Below the pieces are notes generated by a model. It saw only the letters and a list, made by a program, of their open reading frames with translations, was not told the DNA's origin and did no database searches. The position numbers and the translations under genes are program-made. Positions 15,758-24,894 of a DNA stretch of 64,000 nt are shown in pieces (the first letter of the stretch is position 1; each line of letters begins with the position of its first letter). The stretch comes from Streptomyces sp. CT34. GTDB lineage: Bacteria > Actinomycetota > Actinomycetes > Streptomycetales > Streptomycetaceae. The stretch is from NCBI RefSeq assembly GCF_000805335.1, contig NZ_KN708638.1, positions 93,822-157,821 of the forward strand, in the 5' to 3' direction.

Positions 15758-18295
15758 TCAGGCGGTCAGGCGCCGGTCGATGACGGTGCGCAGCTTGCCG
15801 CTGCTGCCGGCGCGCGCGAAGCCGTCCCGGCCGACCGCCTCGACGTGCAGGTCGAGCAGGCGTTCCTCGGCGACGGCCGCGCGGAGCTCGGGGTAGTGGG
15901 CGAGGAAGGCCGCGGTGGCCTTGTCGGTGTCCGCGCCGTTCATGCGCAGGACGACTCTTTCGCGTGCGGCTGCCGGTTCGACGAGTATCTGCAGTTCGCC
16001 GCAGTAGCCGAGGTGTTCTTCGGCGATGCGGGCGAGGCGGCGGTAGTTGAGGAAGTAGGTGCCGGTGCGGATCACGTCGCCGGTGCGGCCGAGCAGTTCG
16101 AAGCGCGGTGTGGTGCGGCCGCACCGGCACGCTCCGTCCAACCAGCGGCCCAGGTCTCCCTGTTCGTAGCGGGAGATCGCGGGCGCGCTGCGGGTGTGCG
16201 GGGTGAAGACGATCCGCCCGGTCTGGCCGCGGGGCGCCGGCTCGTCGGTGTCGATGCCCAGGATCTCCAGGGTGAACAGGTCGTTGAAGAGGTGGTACAC
16301 GGTGTCTTGGGCATGCTCGCACTGGTGGCCCATGGTGCCCAGGTCGCTGCCGCCGTAGGCGAAGCCGCGGATCACCTCGATACCGAACTCCTCGGCGAGG
16401 TGACGGCGCTGCTCGGCGCCGAAGTGCTCCCCGCCGTAGAAGACCTTCTTGATACCGCCGTAGGCGCGTAGGGCATCGCCCGCGTGCTGGAAGAGCTGCC
16501 AGAGGTAGGAGGGCATGGCGAGGAGGGTGTTCGCGCGGTGTTGGATCATCACGGCCGCGTCACGCTCGTAGTCGGTGCTGCCGGCGACCGGCAGCTGCAT
16601 CGCGCCGATCTCCTCAAGGAGGCCGTTGCCGTACAGGAAGCTGCCGTACATCCCGCCTGCGAACAGCAGGTTGGCCACGCGGTCGGTGCGTACGTCGAGC
16701 CCGGCGGCGATCAGGCCCTCTCCCCCGCGCCGCAGCTGTGTCCTCCAGTCTGCGTAGGAGTGCACGGCCAGGGCCGGAGTGCCGCTGCTGCCTCCACTGC
16801 AGATGTGCAACTGCTGCTTGTCGGCGGGGATGCCGGGGTTGAGCTGCTGCACATCGGCCTTGGTCATCACCGGCCGGCCGGTGGCGGGCCGCTGCCAGGC
16901 CGCGGGGCCTGCGGCGGTGCGCGGGTGCAGATCCTCCAGGCGGGTGTCGTGCATGAAGCGCTCGTCCAGGCGGACGCTGACGCGGCGGCTGTAGCGCTGC
17001 AGCGGGTAGTGGCCGTCGTGCGGCTCGCCCGCGTAGCTGTCCAGCATCGAGCCGACCGGGGTGATGCGCAACACTCCCGCGGTGAACAGCTTCTCGGCGA
17101 GCTCGGGTACGTCGGTGCGGGCAGCGGCCAGGCCGGCGGTCTGCAGGTAGCGGCGCATCGGCCGCAAGGTGGCGGTGAGTTGTTCACGCGGCAGCGGCTT
17201 GACCCACACCGTGCGGTACAGCGGCGATGCACGCAGGGCGGAGCGGTGGTCGACCAGGATGCGCCAGGCGCCGTCGGCCTTCTCGTAGGTCTTCGTCAGG
17301 CCCAGGTGTTCCTCGCTGCGGGCGACCAGGAGGGTGGTGGTGATCTCCGCCTGCTCGGGCACGCTGGGCCGGGTGGCCGGGAAGCCGGCGCCGCGCCGGT
17401 CCAGGGCGGTGCCCAACCGCTGGGCGAAGGCGGCCAGTTGGGTACGGTCGTCGGTGTCCAGGTAGACCACCTGGGGGCTGGAGCATGCCTGCTGGTCCAG
17501 GCGGCAGACGCTGTCCGCGACGCCGTCGAGCACCTCCTGGTCGGCCCAGGTGTCGGCGGTGAGGTAGGCGAAGGAGATGCGGTGGCCCCAGGTGACCAGG
17601 CGGCAGCCCGCCGGTACGTGCGCGCGGACGCCGTTGACGGCCTCCTCGCCGCCCCAGACGGCGACCGCGTCGGCCGGGGCGCACAGGAGGTGCAGCCAGT
17701 CGGTACGGGCCGAGGAGAAGCGCAGCACGATCAGCCGGGCGGCGATGGTCCCGTCCGGGTCCTGCTCGCCCAGCGCCTGGAGGATCAGGTGGGTGAACAG
17801 TGAGTCGGTACCACTCGTCTTGATCACGTTGAGGTTGCCGGCGAGCAGTCCTTCGATGGCGCTGAAGACGCCGACGAGAGGATCGTTGGCGGCGGTGATG
17901 TGTGCCAGCATGCCCACCGGTGCCCAGGACTCGAACACCGGGGTGCGGAAGTCGGTGCGCCGCAGGCTTTCCGGGTCGGTGCCGCCCAGTTCCACGGCCA
18001 GCTTGCGTTCCAGGCCGTCGCGGCTGAGGAACCCGGCTATCTCCTCAAGGCTCTGCCGGGCACTTGCCCGGTGTGTGCCGGAGTCGACAAGGTGTGTGAA
18101 CAGACGGTGGTGGAGGTCACTGTCCTGATCGGACAGCAGGCGGGAGAGCCGGTCGCAGGCGGCGACGACCTGACGGGCGGGCAGCGGGTGCGCCAGTTCC
18201 TCGCCGATCAGGACCGGCAGCTCGGTCAGGAGCTTGTCGGCCTCGGCGTCGTCGATCCAGCGGCCCTGCCACAGGTGGTTGTTCTGCTCGGCCAT
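15758..18295 (-). CDS. Fusion of LuxC-like acyl reductase and PaaK-like adenylate-forming ligase
   Basis: The 845-residue bifunctional protein has two parts. Residues 1-470 match the LuxC family (fatty acyl reductase): VFESWAPVGMLAHITAANDP, NLNVIKTSGTDSL, TWGHRISFAYL, and the catalytic Cys271 in LDQQACSSPQVVYLD. Residues 477-845 match phenylacetate-CoA-ligase-type enzymes: P-loop SGGSSGTP (500-507), FAYGGSDLGTMGHQCE, YRTGDx-like LGRTGDVIRTGTYFLNYR, and a late GKL lysine. In luminescent bacteria LuxC and LuxE are separate subunits; here a second ligase is welded to the reductase. It overlaps the LuxE-like gene by one base (TGATG), so both are translated together. A role in making an aldehyde or amino/thioester intermediate from an activated acid is inferred. 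Confidence 0.85.
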   Translation of the reverse strand: MAEQNNHLWQGRWIDDAEADKLLTELPVLIGEELAHPLPARQVVAACDRLSRLLSDQDSDLHHRLFTHLVDSGTHRASARQSLEEIAGFLSRDGLERKLAVELGGTDPESLRRTDFRTPVFESWAPVGMLAHITAANDPLVGVFSAIEGLLAGNLNVIKTSGTDSLFTHLILQALGEQDPDGTIAARLIVLRFSSARTDWLHLLCAPADAVAVWGGEEAVNGVRAHVPAGCRLVTWGHRISFAYLTADTWADQEVLDGVADSVCRLDQQACSSPQVVYLDTDDRTQLAAFAQRLGTALDRRGAGFPATRPSVPEQAEITTTLLVARSEEHLGLTKTYEKADGAWRILVDHRSALRASPLYRTVWVKPLPREQLTATLRPMRRYLQTAGLAAARTDVPELAEKLFTAGVLRITPVGSMLDSYAGEPHDGHYPLQRYSRRVSVRLDERFMHDTRLEDLHPRTAAGPAAWQRPATGRPVMTKADVQQLNPGIPADKQQLHICSGGSSGTPALAVHSYADWRTQLRRGGEGLIAAGLDVRTDRVANLLFAGGMYGSFLYGNGLLEEIGAMQLPVAGSTDYERDAAVMIQHRANTLLAMPSYLWQLFQHAGDALRAYGGIKKVFYGGEHFGAEQRRHLAEEFGIEVIRGFAYGGSDLGTMGHQCEHAQDTVYHLFNDLFTLEILGIDTDEPAPRGQTGRIVFTPHTRSAPAISRYEQGDLGRWLDGACRCGRTTPRFELLGRTGDVIRTGTYFLNYRRLARIAEEHLGYCGELQILVEPAAARERVVLRMNGADTDKATAAFLAHYPELRAAVAEERLLDLHVEAVGRDGFARAGSSGKLRTVIDRRLTA

Positions 18296-19485
18296 CACGC
18301 CGCTCCCTTCATGAGTTCGGCAGCCGCGACGGCGCAGCTGCGGTTGGTGCTGGTGCCGGCACGGCCGTGGATCTCGAACCAGTCGGTTTCCAGTCCGCAA
18401 CCGCACGCGGAGCCGGGGTGGATGGAGACGAGGTCTCCCATGAGCACGCTGTGTGCGGGCACGGAGGTCATGAACGGCGAGACGCAGTGCAGGAAGCCCT
18501 GTTCGCCGTAGGGCAGCGGGTCGAGGGTGGCCACGTGCCGGGCGAAGATCCGCGACCAGATGGGGGCGTGCAGGCGGTGGTGGGCGCATTCGGCGTAGGT
18601 GACGCCGTGTTCGACGGCGCCGTAGCTGTCGCGTACTCGCTGGGCGGGTATGCCGAGCTGGTCCTCGATCCGCTCGTACAGCTCCGTCTTGCTGATCTGG
18701 CGGCCCGCGTGGCCCTTCCAGCCGCCGCCGAGGTAGACGAAGGAGTCGGGGCGCAGGGTGAGCGGCGGAACGCCCAGGGCGCGCATCCGCTCCAGGGTGA
18801 ACCACAGGAACGAGGGGAAGCCCAACAGGCGTACCGGCAGGTCCTCTTCCGCGTAGCGCACCAGGGTCTCGACAGTGCCGAAGGGGTCGAAGACATGCTC
18901 GTCGCCGACCGCGCGCAGCGCGTAGGCGCGCTGGTGGACCGGGGCCAGATCGCATAGGAAGTCGTCGGTGAAGGCGGTGCCGAGGGTGAGGCCGTCGGCG
19001 GGCTCGTAGCTGTAGAGCAGGTAGTTGGCCGGCTGGTCGGGGGTGACGAAGCCGTAGTGGTCCAGGACGAAGGCGGCCATGCGCATCACCGAGCCGATCG
19101 ACCAGGCGTCGAAGAACATCTGCGACTTTTGGCCGGTGGTTCCCGACGAGGTGAAGTGCGCCGCGATGTGCTCGTCGGGGACCGACTTCACCACGTGTGT
19201 CTTGAAGAAGTTGGCGTGGGTCAGCGGCAGGTGGGCCGCGTCGGCGGCGGTGCGCAGCTCGGGCTCGCCGTGGGCGCGCCAGGCGCTGGCGTAGAAGTCG
19301 CAACGCTCGGTGTGCCAGGTGTTGACCTCGGTGAGGGCCCGGGCGAACAGGGCGTCGAGGTCGGGGCCGGTCGCGTACGGGGTACGCAGGTCGCCGAGCT
19401 GCTGCAGGTGCGGCAGGCGCTCGGCGTCGGGCACCGGCAACGGCGCGAAGTACTTCTCGTGCGGGGCGGTGTCGGGTGTGGTCAT
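18295..19485 (-). CDS. LuxE-like acyl-protein synthetase
   Basis: The 396-residue adenylate-forming enzyme has the ATP-binding loop FTSSGTTGQKSQM (about 111-123), the YLGGGWKGHAGR and DSYGAVEHGV segments, and a near-terminal cysteine in NRSCAVAAAELMKG (Cys384). That cysteine matches the acyl-accepting position at the end of LuxE. LuxE activates a fatty acid with ATP, holds it as a thioester and passes it to LuxC for reduction. Here the partner is the downstream LuxC-PaaK fusion, coupled by a 1-base overlap. Upstream, its ATG overlaps the acetyltransferase stop (ATGA). No luxAB luciferase genes are present, so the product is not luminescence. Confidence 0.87.
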   Translation of the reverse strand: MTTPDTAPHEKYFAPLPVPDAERLPHLQQLGDLRTPYATGPDLDALFARALTEVNTWHTERCDFYASAWRAHGEPELRTAADAAHLPLTHANFFKTHVVKSVPDEHIAAHFTSSGTTGQKSQMFFDAWSIGSVMRMAAFVLDHYGFVTPDQPANYLLYSYEPADGLTLGTAFTDDFLCDLAPVHQRAYALRAVGDEHVFDPFGTVETLVRYAEEDLPVRLLGFPSFLWFTLERMRALGVPPLTLRPDSFVYLGGGWKGHAGRQISKTELYERIEDQLGIPAQRVRDSYGAVEHGVTYAECAHHRLHAPIWSRIFARHVATLDPLPYGEQGFLHCVSPFMTSVPAHSVLMGDLVSIHPGSACGCGLETDWFEIHGRAGTSTNRSCAVAAAELMKGAA

Positions 19486-20663
19486 CGCGGGAGCTCCGTG
19501 CTGAAGGTGTTGAGGTAGGTCGCGGTCCATGACCGGCGGTACTGCTCCACGTAGGGTGCGAACGCGGCGTCGGCGTTCAGGGCGCGGAAGTCGGGGCGGG
19601 TGGAGGTGTGCGTGAGGAGCACGTAGTCGTGCCACACGCCGGTCTCGTGCCGCATCGCCGGATACAGCGCGCTGGGCACGAAGCCGTGCGCCAGGTGGTG
19701 TTCCAGGCGTTCGTGGTCGGTCAGCGGCAGCAGCGTCTCGAGGTACGCGGCGCCGTGCTCGGCCATGGCGTGCACGACGTCGCCGAGTGCCTCGCCCAGA
19801 GGGGCGGTGGAAGGGACGACGTCGAGCAGCGTGCCGCAGCCCCCTTCCCGGTCGATCACGCCGTAGGCCTCGAACCGGCCGTCCCTGGGGGTGAGAAGTA
19901 CGTTGGGCGGGGTCAACGGCAGCAACGGCGTCCCGGCGCGCGTGGTGTGCGCGTAGCGGCGCTGCACGAAGCCCGTCGCCTGGATCACCTCGATCGGCTC
20001 CGGCTGCGGGTGCGGGCACACCTGCGGCGGCGCCGGGCGGGGCCGCACTCCGCTGAAGTCGACGGTGCCCGCGGCGCGGGTGGCCGCCTCGAGCAGCGGC
20101 AGGATCTGCTCCGGCACTTCGGGGACCGGGGCGCGCCGGGCCAGCACGCCCTCGCGGTGCCGGATCACCAGCGCCAGCGTCTCCCGGCCGCGCAGTTCCA
20201 CCGCTGTCGGCAACAGGCCCAGCGGCCGGAAGCCCTGCCGCATCAGGGCCCGTTGCGGCACCGGGGACAGGCAGCGGGCGGTGGCGTACACCGAGTCCAT
20301 CGGGCCGTGGGGGCCGAAGGCCTCCTCGCACAGTTCGGACAGCAACGCTCGGGCGATGCCGGCGCCCGTGTGGCCGGGGTGCACGGCAAGCCCCTCGACC
20401 TTGCCGATCCGCGCGGCGGCGTCACCGCGCAGCACCGCCGAGCCCACGATGTCGCCGCTGTGCGCGTGCCGAGCGACCAGCCACCGCACACCGGGCTCGT
20501 CCAGCGCGGCCGTCATCGCGGCCGGGTCGGTGCCCAGGCGCAGAGGATAGGAGGGACCGTACACCGCGAAGTACAGCTGACGGAGCGCGGCCACGTCGCG
20601 GGGAATGGCGGTGTCGATCAGCACGGCACGGTGTCCGGTGGTCTCCGGTAGCACGTCAGTCAC
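19482..20663 (-). CDS. GNAT-family N-acetyltransferase in the LuxE/LuxC operon
   Basis: The 393-residue protein has an N-terminal GNAT domain with the acetyl-CoA loop GLAVHPGHTGAGIARALLSE. A second half of similar length (about 200-393) ends in a conserved-looking LLTHTSTRPDFRALNAD segment and may be a degenerate second GNAT lobe. It probably transfers an acyl group to an amine in the same pathway. Its stop overlaps the LuxE start. The GTG at 20663 with CGGAG five bases upstream is preferred; ATGs at 20678 and 20687 are alternatives with weak ribosome sites. Confidence 0.78.
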   Translation of the reverse strand: MTDVLPETTGHRAVLIDTAIPRDVAALRQLYFAVYGPSYPLRLGTDPAAMTAALDEPGVRWLVARHAHSGDIVGSAVLRGDAAARIGKVEGLAVHPGHTGAGIARALLSELCEEAFGPHGPMDSVYATARCLSPVPQRALMRQGFRPLGLLPTAVELRGRETLALVIRHREGVLARRAPVPEVPEQILPLLEAATRAAGTVDFSGVRPRPAPPQVCPHPQPEPIEVIQATGFVQRRYAHTTRAGTPLLPLTPPNVLLTPRDGRFEAYGVIDREGGCGTLLDVVPSTAPLGEALGDVVHAMAEHGAAYLETLLPLTDHERLEHHLAHGFVPSALYPAMRHETGVWHDYVLLTHTSTRPDFRALNADAAFAPYVEQYRRSWTATYLNTFSTELPR

Positions 20664-20767
20664 AGCAACTCCGTTCATCGAAGTCATCCGTAGGAGAAGA
20701 AGGCAAGGCCGGTGGCAGCGACGGCCGCTCGCGGGCCCCGCGCGCAGGCAGGTGGCCGGAACCGGCT

Positions 20768-22219
20768 TTAGGGAGCATCCGGCCGTGCCGAGGAGCGGAC
20801 GCGGGCGAACAGGACCGCGGCGATCGGCAGCAGGCCCACCGCCTGCGTCAGGCACAGGGTCTGCGCCGACACCACGTCGCCGACCAGGCCGAAGATCAGG
20901 GAGGCCAGCGGGAAGCTGGCCCCGAGCAGCCCGAGCATCGCGGAGAAGAAGGCCGGCTTGGCCGCGGTCGGCACGCTGCGCTGGAACAGGGCGACAAACA
21001 CCACGTTCGTGGCCCCGACCGCCCAGCCCGCGACGATCAGGCACGCCACGAACAGCCCACGGTCGGCGACCAGTCCGGGCAGAACGAGGGCAGCCCCGAA
21101 CAGGGCGATGCAGGTGGCGCCGACGTGGCCCGGGGCTCCCGGCAGACGGTTGCCGGTGAAGATGCCCAGCAGCATGCCCAGCCAGAGGGAGCCTTCCAGC
21201 AGGCCCAGGGTCAGGGCCGGGGCGTCCAGGACGTTCTTGGTGTACAGCGGCAGGATCAGGAAGGTCGCGGTGATGAAGAAGTTGGCCACCGCGAAACAGA
21301 TCAGGGCCAGGCGTATGAAGGGCAGGTCGGCCAGCAGCCGCCACGTGCGGCCCAGGCCCCCTTGCCTCTCCTCGTCGTCCGTCCCGGCGAGCGGGGAGAA
21401 ACGGGCGCGGGTCACCAGCAGGGCCGCGCCGAGGTAGGCCATCGTCCCGGTGGCAGCCACGCCTGCCAGGCCGACGTGGTCGACGAGCGCGGCCCCCAGC
21501 AGCGCGCCCGCCATACCCACCAGGGAGAACGTCGACTGCTCGAAAGCGGTGGCGTCCTCGATGTCCGCGTCGTCGACCAGTTCCGGTATGGCCTTGGACA
21601 GACACGGGTCGAACAGCGCCTGGCAGGTGGCCAGTCCCAGCATCACCGGGTAGACGACCGGCATCGGTACCTCCGCCGAGGCGGCGTACGCGGCGATCGC
21701 GGCGGCCAGCACGGCCGCCGCGGACACCGACGACCGCAGCACGCCGCGACTGGGGTGCCGGGCGATGGCGCGGGCGATGACCGGGGCGCACAGCACGGGC
21801 GGCAGCGCCGCGCATGCCAGGAGGATGCCGGATGCCAGACCGCGTTCGCCGGCGGCCGCCTTGCCCAGAAGCCACCACAGGGCGGCCATCTGGTACATGC
21901 GCGTCGCGCTCTGACTCAGCAGCTGCGCACCCCATACCCGGGCGAAATCCCGGTTGCGCACCAAGAGCGGGCGCCGCCGCTTCGAAGCGGCGGCATCTTT
22001 TGAACAGCTGTGGGTGTCGGCCGGCTGGGATTCGGTGGCTTGAGAGCTCTCGTATCCACCAGGACCGTCGTGTCCACCGTCGTATCCGCCAGAGCCGTCG
22101 TGTCCGCCAGAGCCGTCGTGTCCGCGCGTATCGGCAGCGTTCTCATGAGGGCTCATTCCCTCGCTCACAAGAGGGCTCATTCCCTGGTCCACAGGAGGGT
22201 CTATTCCCTTACGATTCAT
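20768..22219 (-). CDS. MFS transporter with repetitive N-terminal extension
   Basis: The membrane protein has about 12 hydrophobic segments and the MFS loop pattern (RDFARVWGAQLLSQSATRMY, ATAFEQSTFSLVGMAGALLG). It resembles the Enterobactin/macrolide exporter group and likely exports the operon's product. The first ~85 residues are unusual: three 8-residue units (GIDPPVDQ, GMSPLVSE, GMSPHENA) and a run of GGHDGS/GGYDG repeats, ahead of KRRRPLLVRNRDF. Each 24-bp repeat unit contains AGGGAATG, so translation could start at 22180 or 22156 rather than 22219. It is the first gene of the operon; an 80-105 base gap separates it from the acetyltransferase. Confidence 0.83.
   Translation of the reverse strand: MNRKGIDPPVDQGMSPLVSEGMSPHENAADTRGHDGSGGHDGSGGYDGGHDGPGGYESSQATESQPADTHSCSKDAAASKRRRPLLVRNRDFARVWGAQLLSQSATRMYQMAALWWLLGKAAAGERGLASGILLACAALPPVLCAPVIARAIARHPSRGVLRSSVSAAAVLAAAIAAYAASAEVPMPVVYPVMLGLATCQALFDPCLSKAIPELVDDADIEDATAFEQSTFSLVGMAGALLGAALVDHVGLAGVAATGTMAYLGAALLVTRARFSPLAGTDDEERQGGLGRTWRLLADLPFIRLALICFAVANFFITATFLILPLYTKNVLDAPALTLGLLEGSLWLGMLLGIFTGNRLPGAPGHVGATCIALFGAALVLPGLVADRGLFVACLIVAGWAVGATNVVFVALFQRSVPTAAKPAFFSAMLGLLGASFPLASLIFGLVGDVVSAQTLCLTQAVGLLPIAAVLFARVRSSARPDAP
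22088..22123. repeat. 18-bp tandem repeat encoding GGHDGS units
   Basis: Two exact copies of GCCAGAGCCGTCGTGTCC stand head to tail, with related partial copies just before (from about 22050). Together they encode the glycine/aspartate-rich stretch of the MFS N-terminus. Confidence 0.8.
22147..22209. repeat. Three 15-bp direct repeats at 24-bp spacing
   Basis: GAGGGCTCATTCCCT stands at 22147 and 22171, with the variant GAGGGTCTATTCCCT at 22195. The exact 24-bp period means either an 8-residue protein repeat or an iteron-like regulatory array at the transporter's 5' end. Confidence 0.85.
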
Positions 22220-22490
22220 CTTCCGTCAACCAAAGTAAGGGCGCCCAAAGGCACCGGGATATGCGGAGAGTGGTGATGTCGTCGTCACCGCGACGGGGCC
22301 GAAGTATGTGACTGCCATCTCGTGCAGCTCGGGGCCCCGCGAGTGAGCTCGCGCCATTCTTCATGCGTGCAACACGCAGAACACGGGGGCCGGTGAGGCC
22401 ACCGGTCTTGTGGGACACGACCTCGGAAGCCGGGCCGGTCACCGCGCGGGCGGTGGGCGGCACATTCACTTGCCGCGAAGAGCTCCGGTC

Positions 22491-22513
22491 CCTCACGGAA
22501 CGTTTCCGTGAGG
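22491..22513. promoter_or_regulatory. Perfect palindrome upstream of the LuxE/LuxC operon
   Basis: CCTCACGGAA-CGT-TTCCGTGAGG has perfect 10-bp arms about 270 bases upstream of the first gene of the operon. It has the size and spacing of a TetR/LacI-type operator. No regulator gene is adjacent, so the binding protein would be encoded elsewhere. Confidence 0.55.
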
Positions 22514-23636
22514 TGTTTCCCAGGCAGGGGAAGAGGCGCGGAGAGGTCGGCGCGCAAGAAAGGAGTTAAGACCGGGGAGTTAAGACAGGGAAATGCTGTG
22601 AGGTCCGATAGCGGGTGGGCGGACATGCAGACTTTGCCTAGGGTTGACGAAGACGATGTAGGGCGTGAGGCGCGGCGAGGACTGGTGGCTCGCGGCCTGC
22701 TTTCGGGGGTACGACGTACGACACACCCGCACGTTCCGTGTAACCGTCGGTCTGACGTTCCATCACGAACGCGGCGCCTCTTCGAATATAGCGCAAAGCG
22801 GAGGCCACTCACGCCAACCGTTGAATTTTGAACCGGAGTTCACTGGCCGAAACCCCGACCCCGAAACCCGCGGTAACGCGCAAGCAAGCCTCCTCTGCAT
22901 CCGGTTCCCGCATTCCGGCTCGGCGAGAATCCGACCGACATACCCCTTCACGACGTCGCTCATATCAATGCAGAACCCGGCATCGGCATTCGAAAATCCA
23001 GCCTCTGGGCGCAGCCGCCACCCGAGAAGCGCCGGGGCTTCACGCTCGCGCTCTCTCAAAGACGTCCACCTGCTCGCGGGCTCCCTCCCGCGGACCCCCG
23101 CCAGACCGACCAACCGCGAGCAACTTGCACCCCTGACCGCCCGGGACACAACGGCGATAGGGAAAGGACACATCCCCCAGGGACGCCTCAAAGGAAGGAG
23201 AACAATCCCAGCAGGTCACCGACACCGCCCGCACCAAGCCGATCAACTCGCCGGGCCCATGCCGTTCGCCGTCCTGGCCGCCAAGGTCCCGCCCCTGTCG
23301 GGTAGCAGGAGTGTCGAGGCGCTCTTGCGCAGTGCGTTTCCGACCCTGCTGGGCGAGTTGCAGGTGTGGGTATGCAGCAGGTGCTGGCCGTCGGGGCGAG
23401 TTGAAAGCTGTTCACCAAGCGCCGGCGCAGGTATCCGCAGACTGCTTGCACGATGCCCCGGATTACCAGACCGGTGACCATGTGTGAACATCCACGGCCA
23501 CTCGACTCCCCGCCACATGCCCGCGAGCGAGAACTACAACTGACCGCCAACAGAGAGCCATACAAACGGTCACGGCCCACAACCCGCACAATGCGACCAC
23601 TCCCCTTCCGATCACCGGTCACCAGTCACCGGTCAC
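22514..23636. other. Gene-poor, lower-GC region
   Basis: No convincing gene, RNA or IS core is visible on either strand. The 22,740-23,010 part is clearly less GC-rich than its surroundings. The largest ORFs have actinomycete-atypical composition and no ribosome sites. It may hold the far promoter of the operon, or be transferred or decayed DNA. Confidence 0.5.
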
Positions 23637-23677
23637 GCGTCAGCTCCAAGACCAGACCAAGGTCTTGGAGCTGACGC
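23612..23677. terminator. Long perfect hairpin with adjacent direct repeats
   Basis: Perfect 17-bp arms (23637-23653 and 23661-23677, core CAGCTCCAAGACC) with a 7-base loop are preceded by two CACCGGTCAC repeats. It is a strong transcription terminator or an element end. The 23,678-24,199 sequence after it shows no recognisable gene. Confidence 0.6.
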
Positions 23678-24199
23678 CAGCCACGCGGGGGAACACGAGA
23701 ATGGCACCAGCCAACGAGCATCACGCGCGATCGTCACAGCAACCGGCCCTCCCAAGACGACGGGCTCTGGGGAGATTCCGGCATGGGCGGCCGAGGCGGT
23801 GTGCGGCGCGAGGCCGCGGCGCGCCTCCGTCCCCGGTGCGGCTCTGGCTGCGTCACCTGCGCCCACCGGGCGCTCCGGACATTCCTGCCACCCGGCCGAG
23901 TTCGCGCGAGATACCCAGTCCGTCCTGGTGGAACGCGTCGCTCCCGCACCGGGTCCTCCAACTCCGCGCAACCGGAGCAGCACGGCATGCGTGAGACACT
24001 TCGGATGCCGCCAGCAGCCGACCGGTTCTGCCGTGCCCATATCCAACGTTCCGGAGCCGGACGCGCTCGTCACCGTGCCCCTACCGCCCCGGACGACGAC
24101 CAGCAGCCCACCACCGGCGACTCCCACTGATCCCCGAAAGTGAAGACCCGTTCGATCGGAGCCGATACAGTCACGTGATCGGCTGAAGGGCTCCTCGTT

Positions 24200-24847
24200 C
24201 TACGCCTTGTACGCGAGGAGTTGGACTTCCTGGAACTGCCGCCGGTCAGTGGGCTTGGGCTCGATCACGATGCGGGCCGACTCTTCCAATCCGTGATCAC
24301 GCAGAAGCTCGGCGAGACGATCGGGGAACCAGCGGTAGGCCGTCACCACCGTGTGGTCGTAGGCCTGCGTCTCGTTGTGGGGGCCGTCAGTGGCGGGGAA
24401 GTCGATCAACAGGTGCCCGCTGGGAGCCAGGACCCGGGCGATCTCGGCCAAGATGGCGGGCAGGTCCTGCGGCGGGGTGTGGATGACGGACCACCGCGAG
24501 AGCACCCCGCCAAGCGCGCCATCCTCGATGTCCAGCGCGGCCATCGAGCCGACCTCGAACCGCAACCCGGGATTGGCTTCGCGAGCGAGCTCGACCATCA
24601 CAGGGGAGGCATCGACGCCGAAGGCATTCAACCCCAGCCCGTGGAGGTGAGCGGTGAGGTGGCCCGGTCCGCAGCCGAGGTCCGCGACCCCGCCGTCGCC
24701 GTTCGTCCGTACCAGCTCCGCGAAGGCACTCAGGAGGGCGCGCTCCAAAGGACGGTCGCCCAGGGGGTCATGGAACAGCTGCGCGTAGGTGGGGGCGATG
24801 GCGTCGTAGGCATCGCGGGTGGCGTGCAAGGTATCGAGTTCGGTCAC
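24200..24847 (-). CDS. Class I SAM-dependent methyltransferase
   Basis: The 215-residue protein has the SAM-binding motif VADLGCGPGHLTAHL, the acidic loop NAFGVDASPVMVELAR, and motif IV WSVIHTPPQDLPAILAEI. Its start (TRDAYDAIAPTYAQLFHD) is typical of the UbiE/DUF-type small-molecule methyltransferases. The substrate is unknown. It is a single gene with no clear operon partner. Confidence 0.87.
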   Translation of the reverse strand: MTELDTLHATRDAYDAIAPTYAQLFHDPLGDRPLERALLSAFAELVRTNGDGGVADLGCGPGHLTAHLHGLGLNAFGVDASPVMVELAREANPGLRFEVGSMAALDIEDGALGGVLSRWSVIHTPPQDLPAILAEIARVLAPSGHLLIDFPATDGPHNETQAYDHTVVTAYRWFPDRLAELLRDHGLEESARIVIEPKPTDRRQFQEVQLLAYKA

Positions 24848-24894
24848 CCCGAGACCCTAGCGGGAGGAGAGCGCCTGCGTTTCAAGGACGTCTG

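Noticed and set aside
16484..17803. Plus ORF inside the LuxC-PaaK gene
   Set aside because: Shadow of the fusion gene; no homology-like motifs.
22763..23191. 142-codon minus ORF in the gene-poor region
   Set aside because: Considered as a possible peptide precursor because of low GC, but no ribosome site, processing motif or neighbouring modification enzyme is visible.
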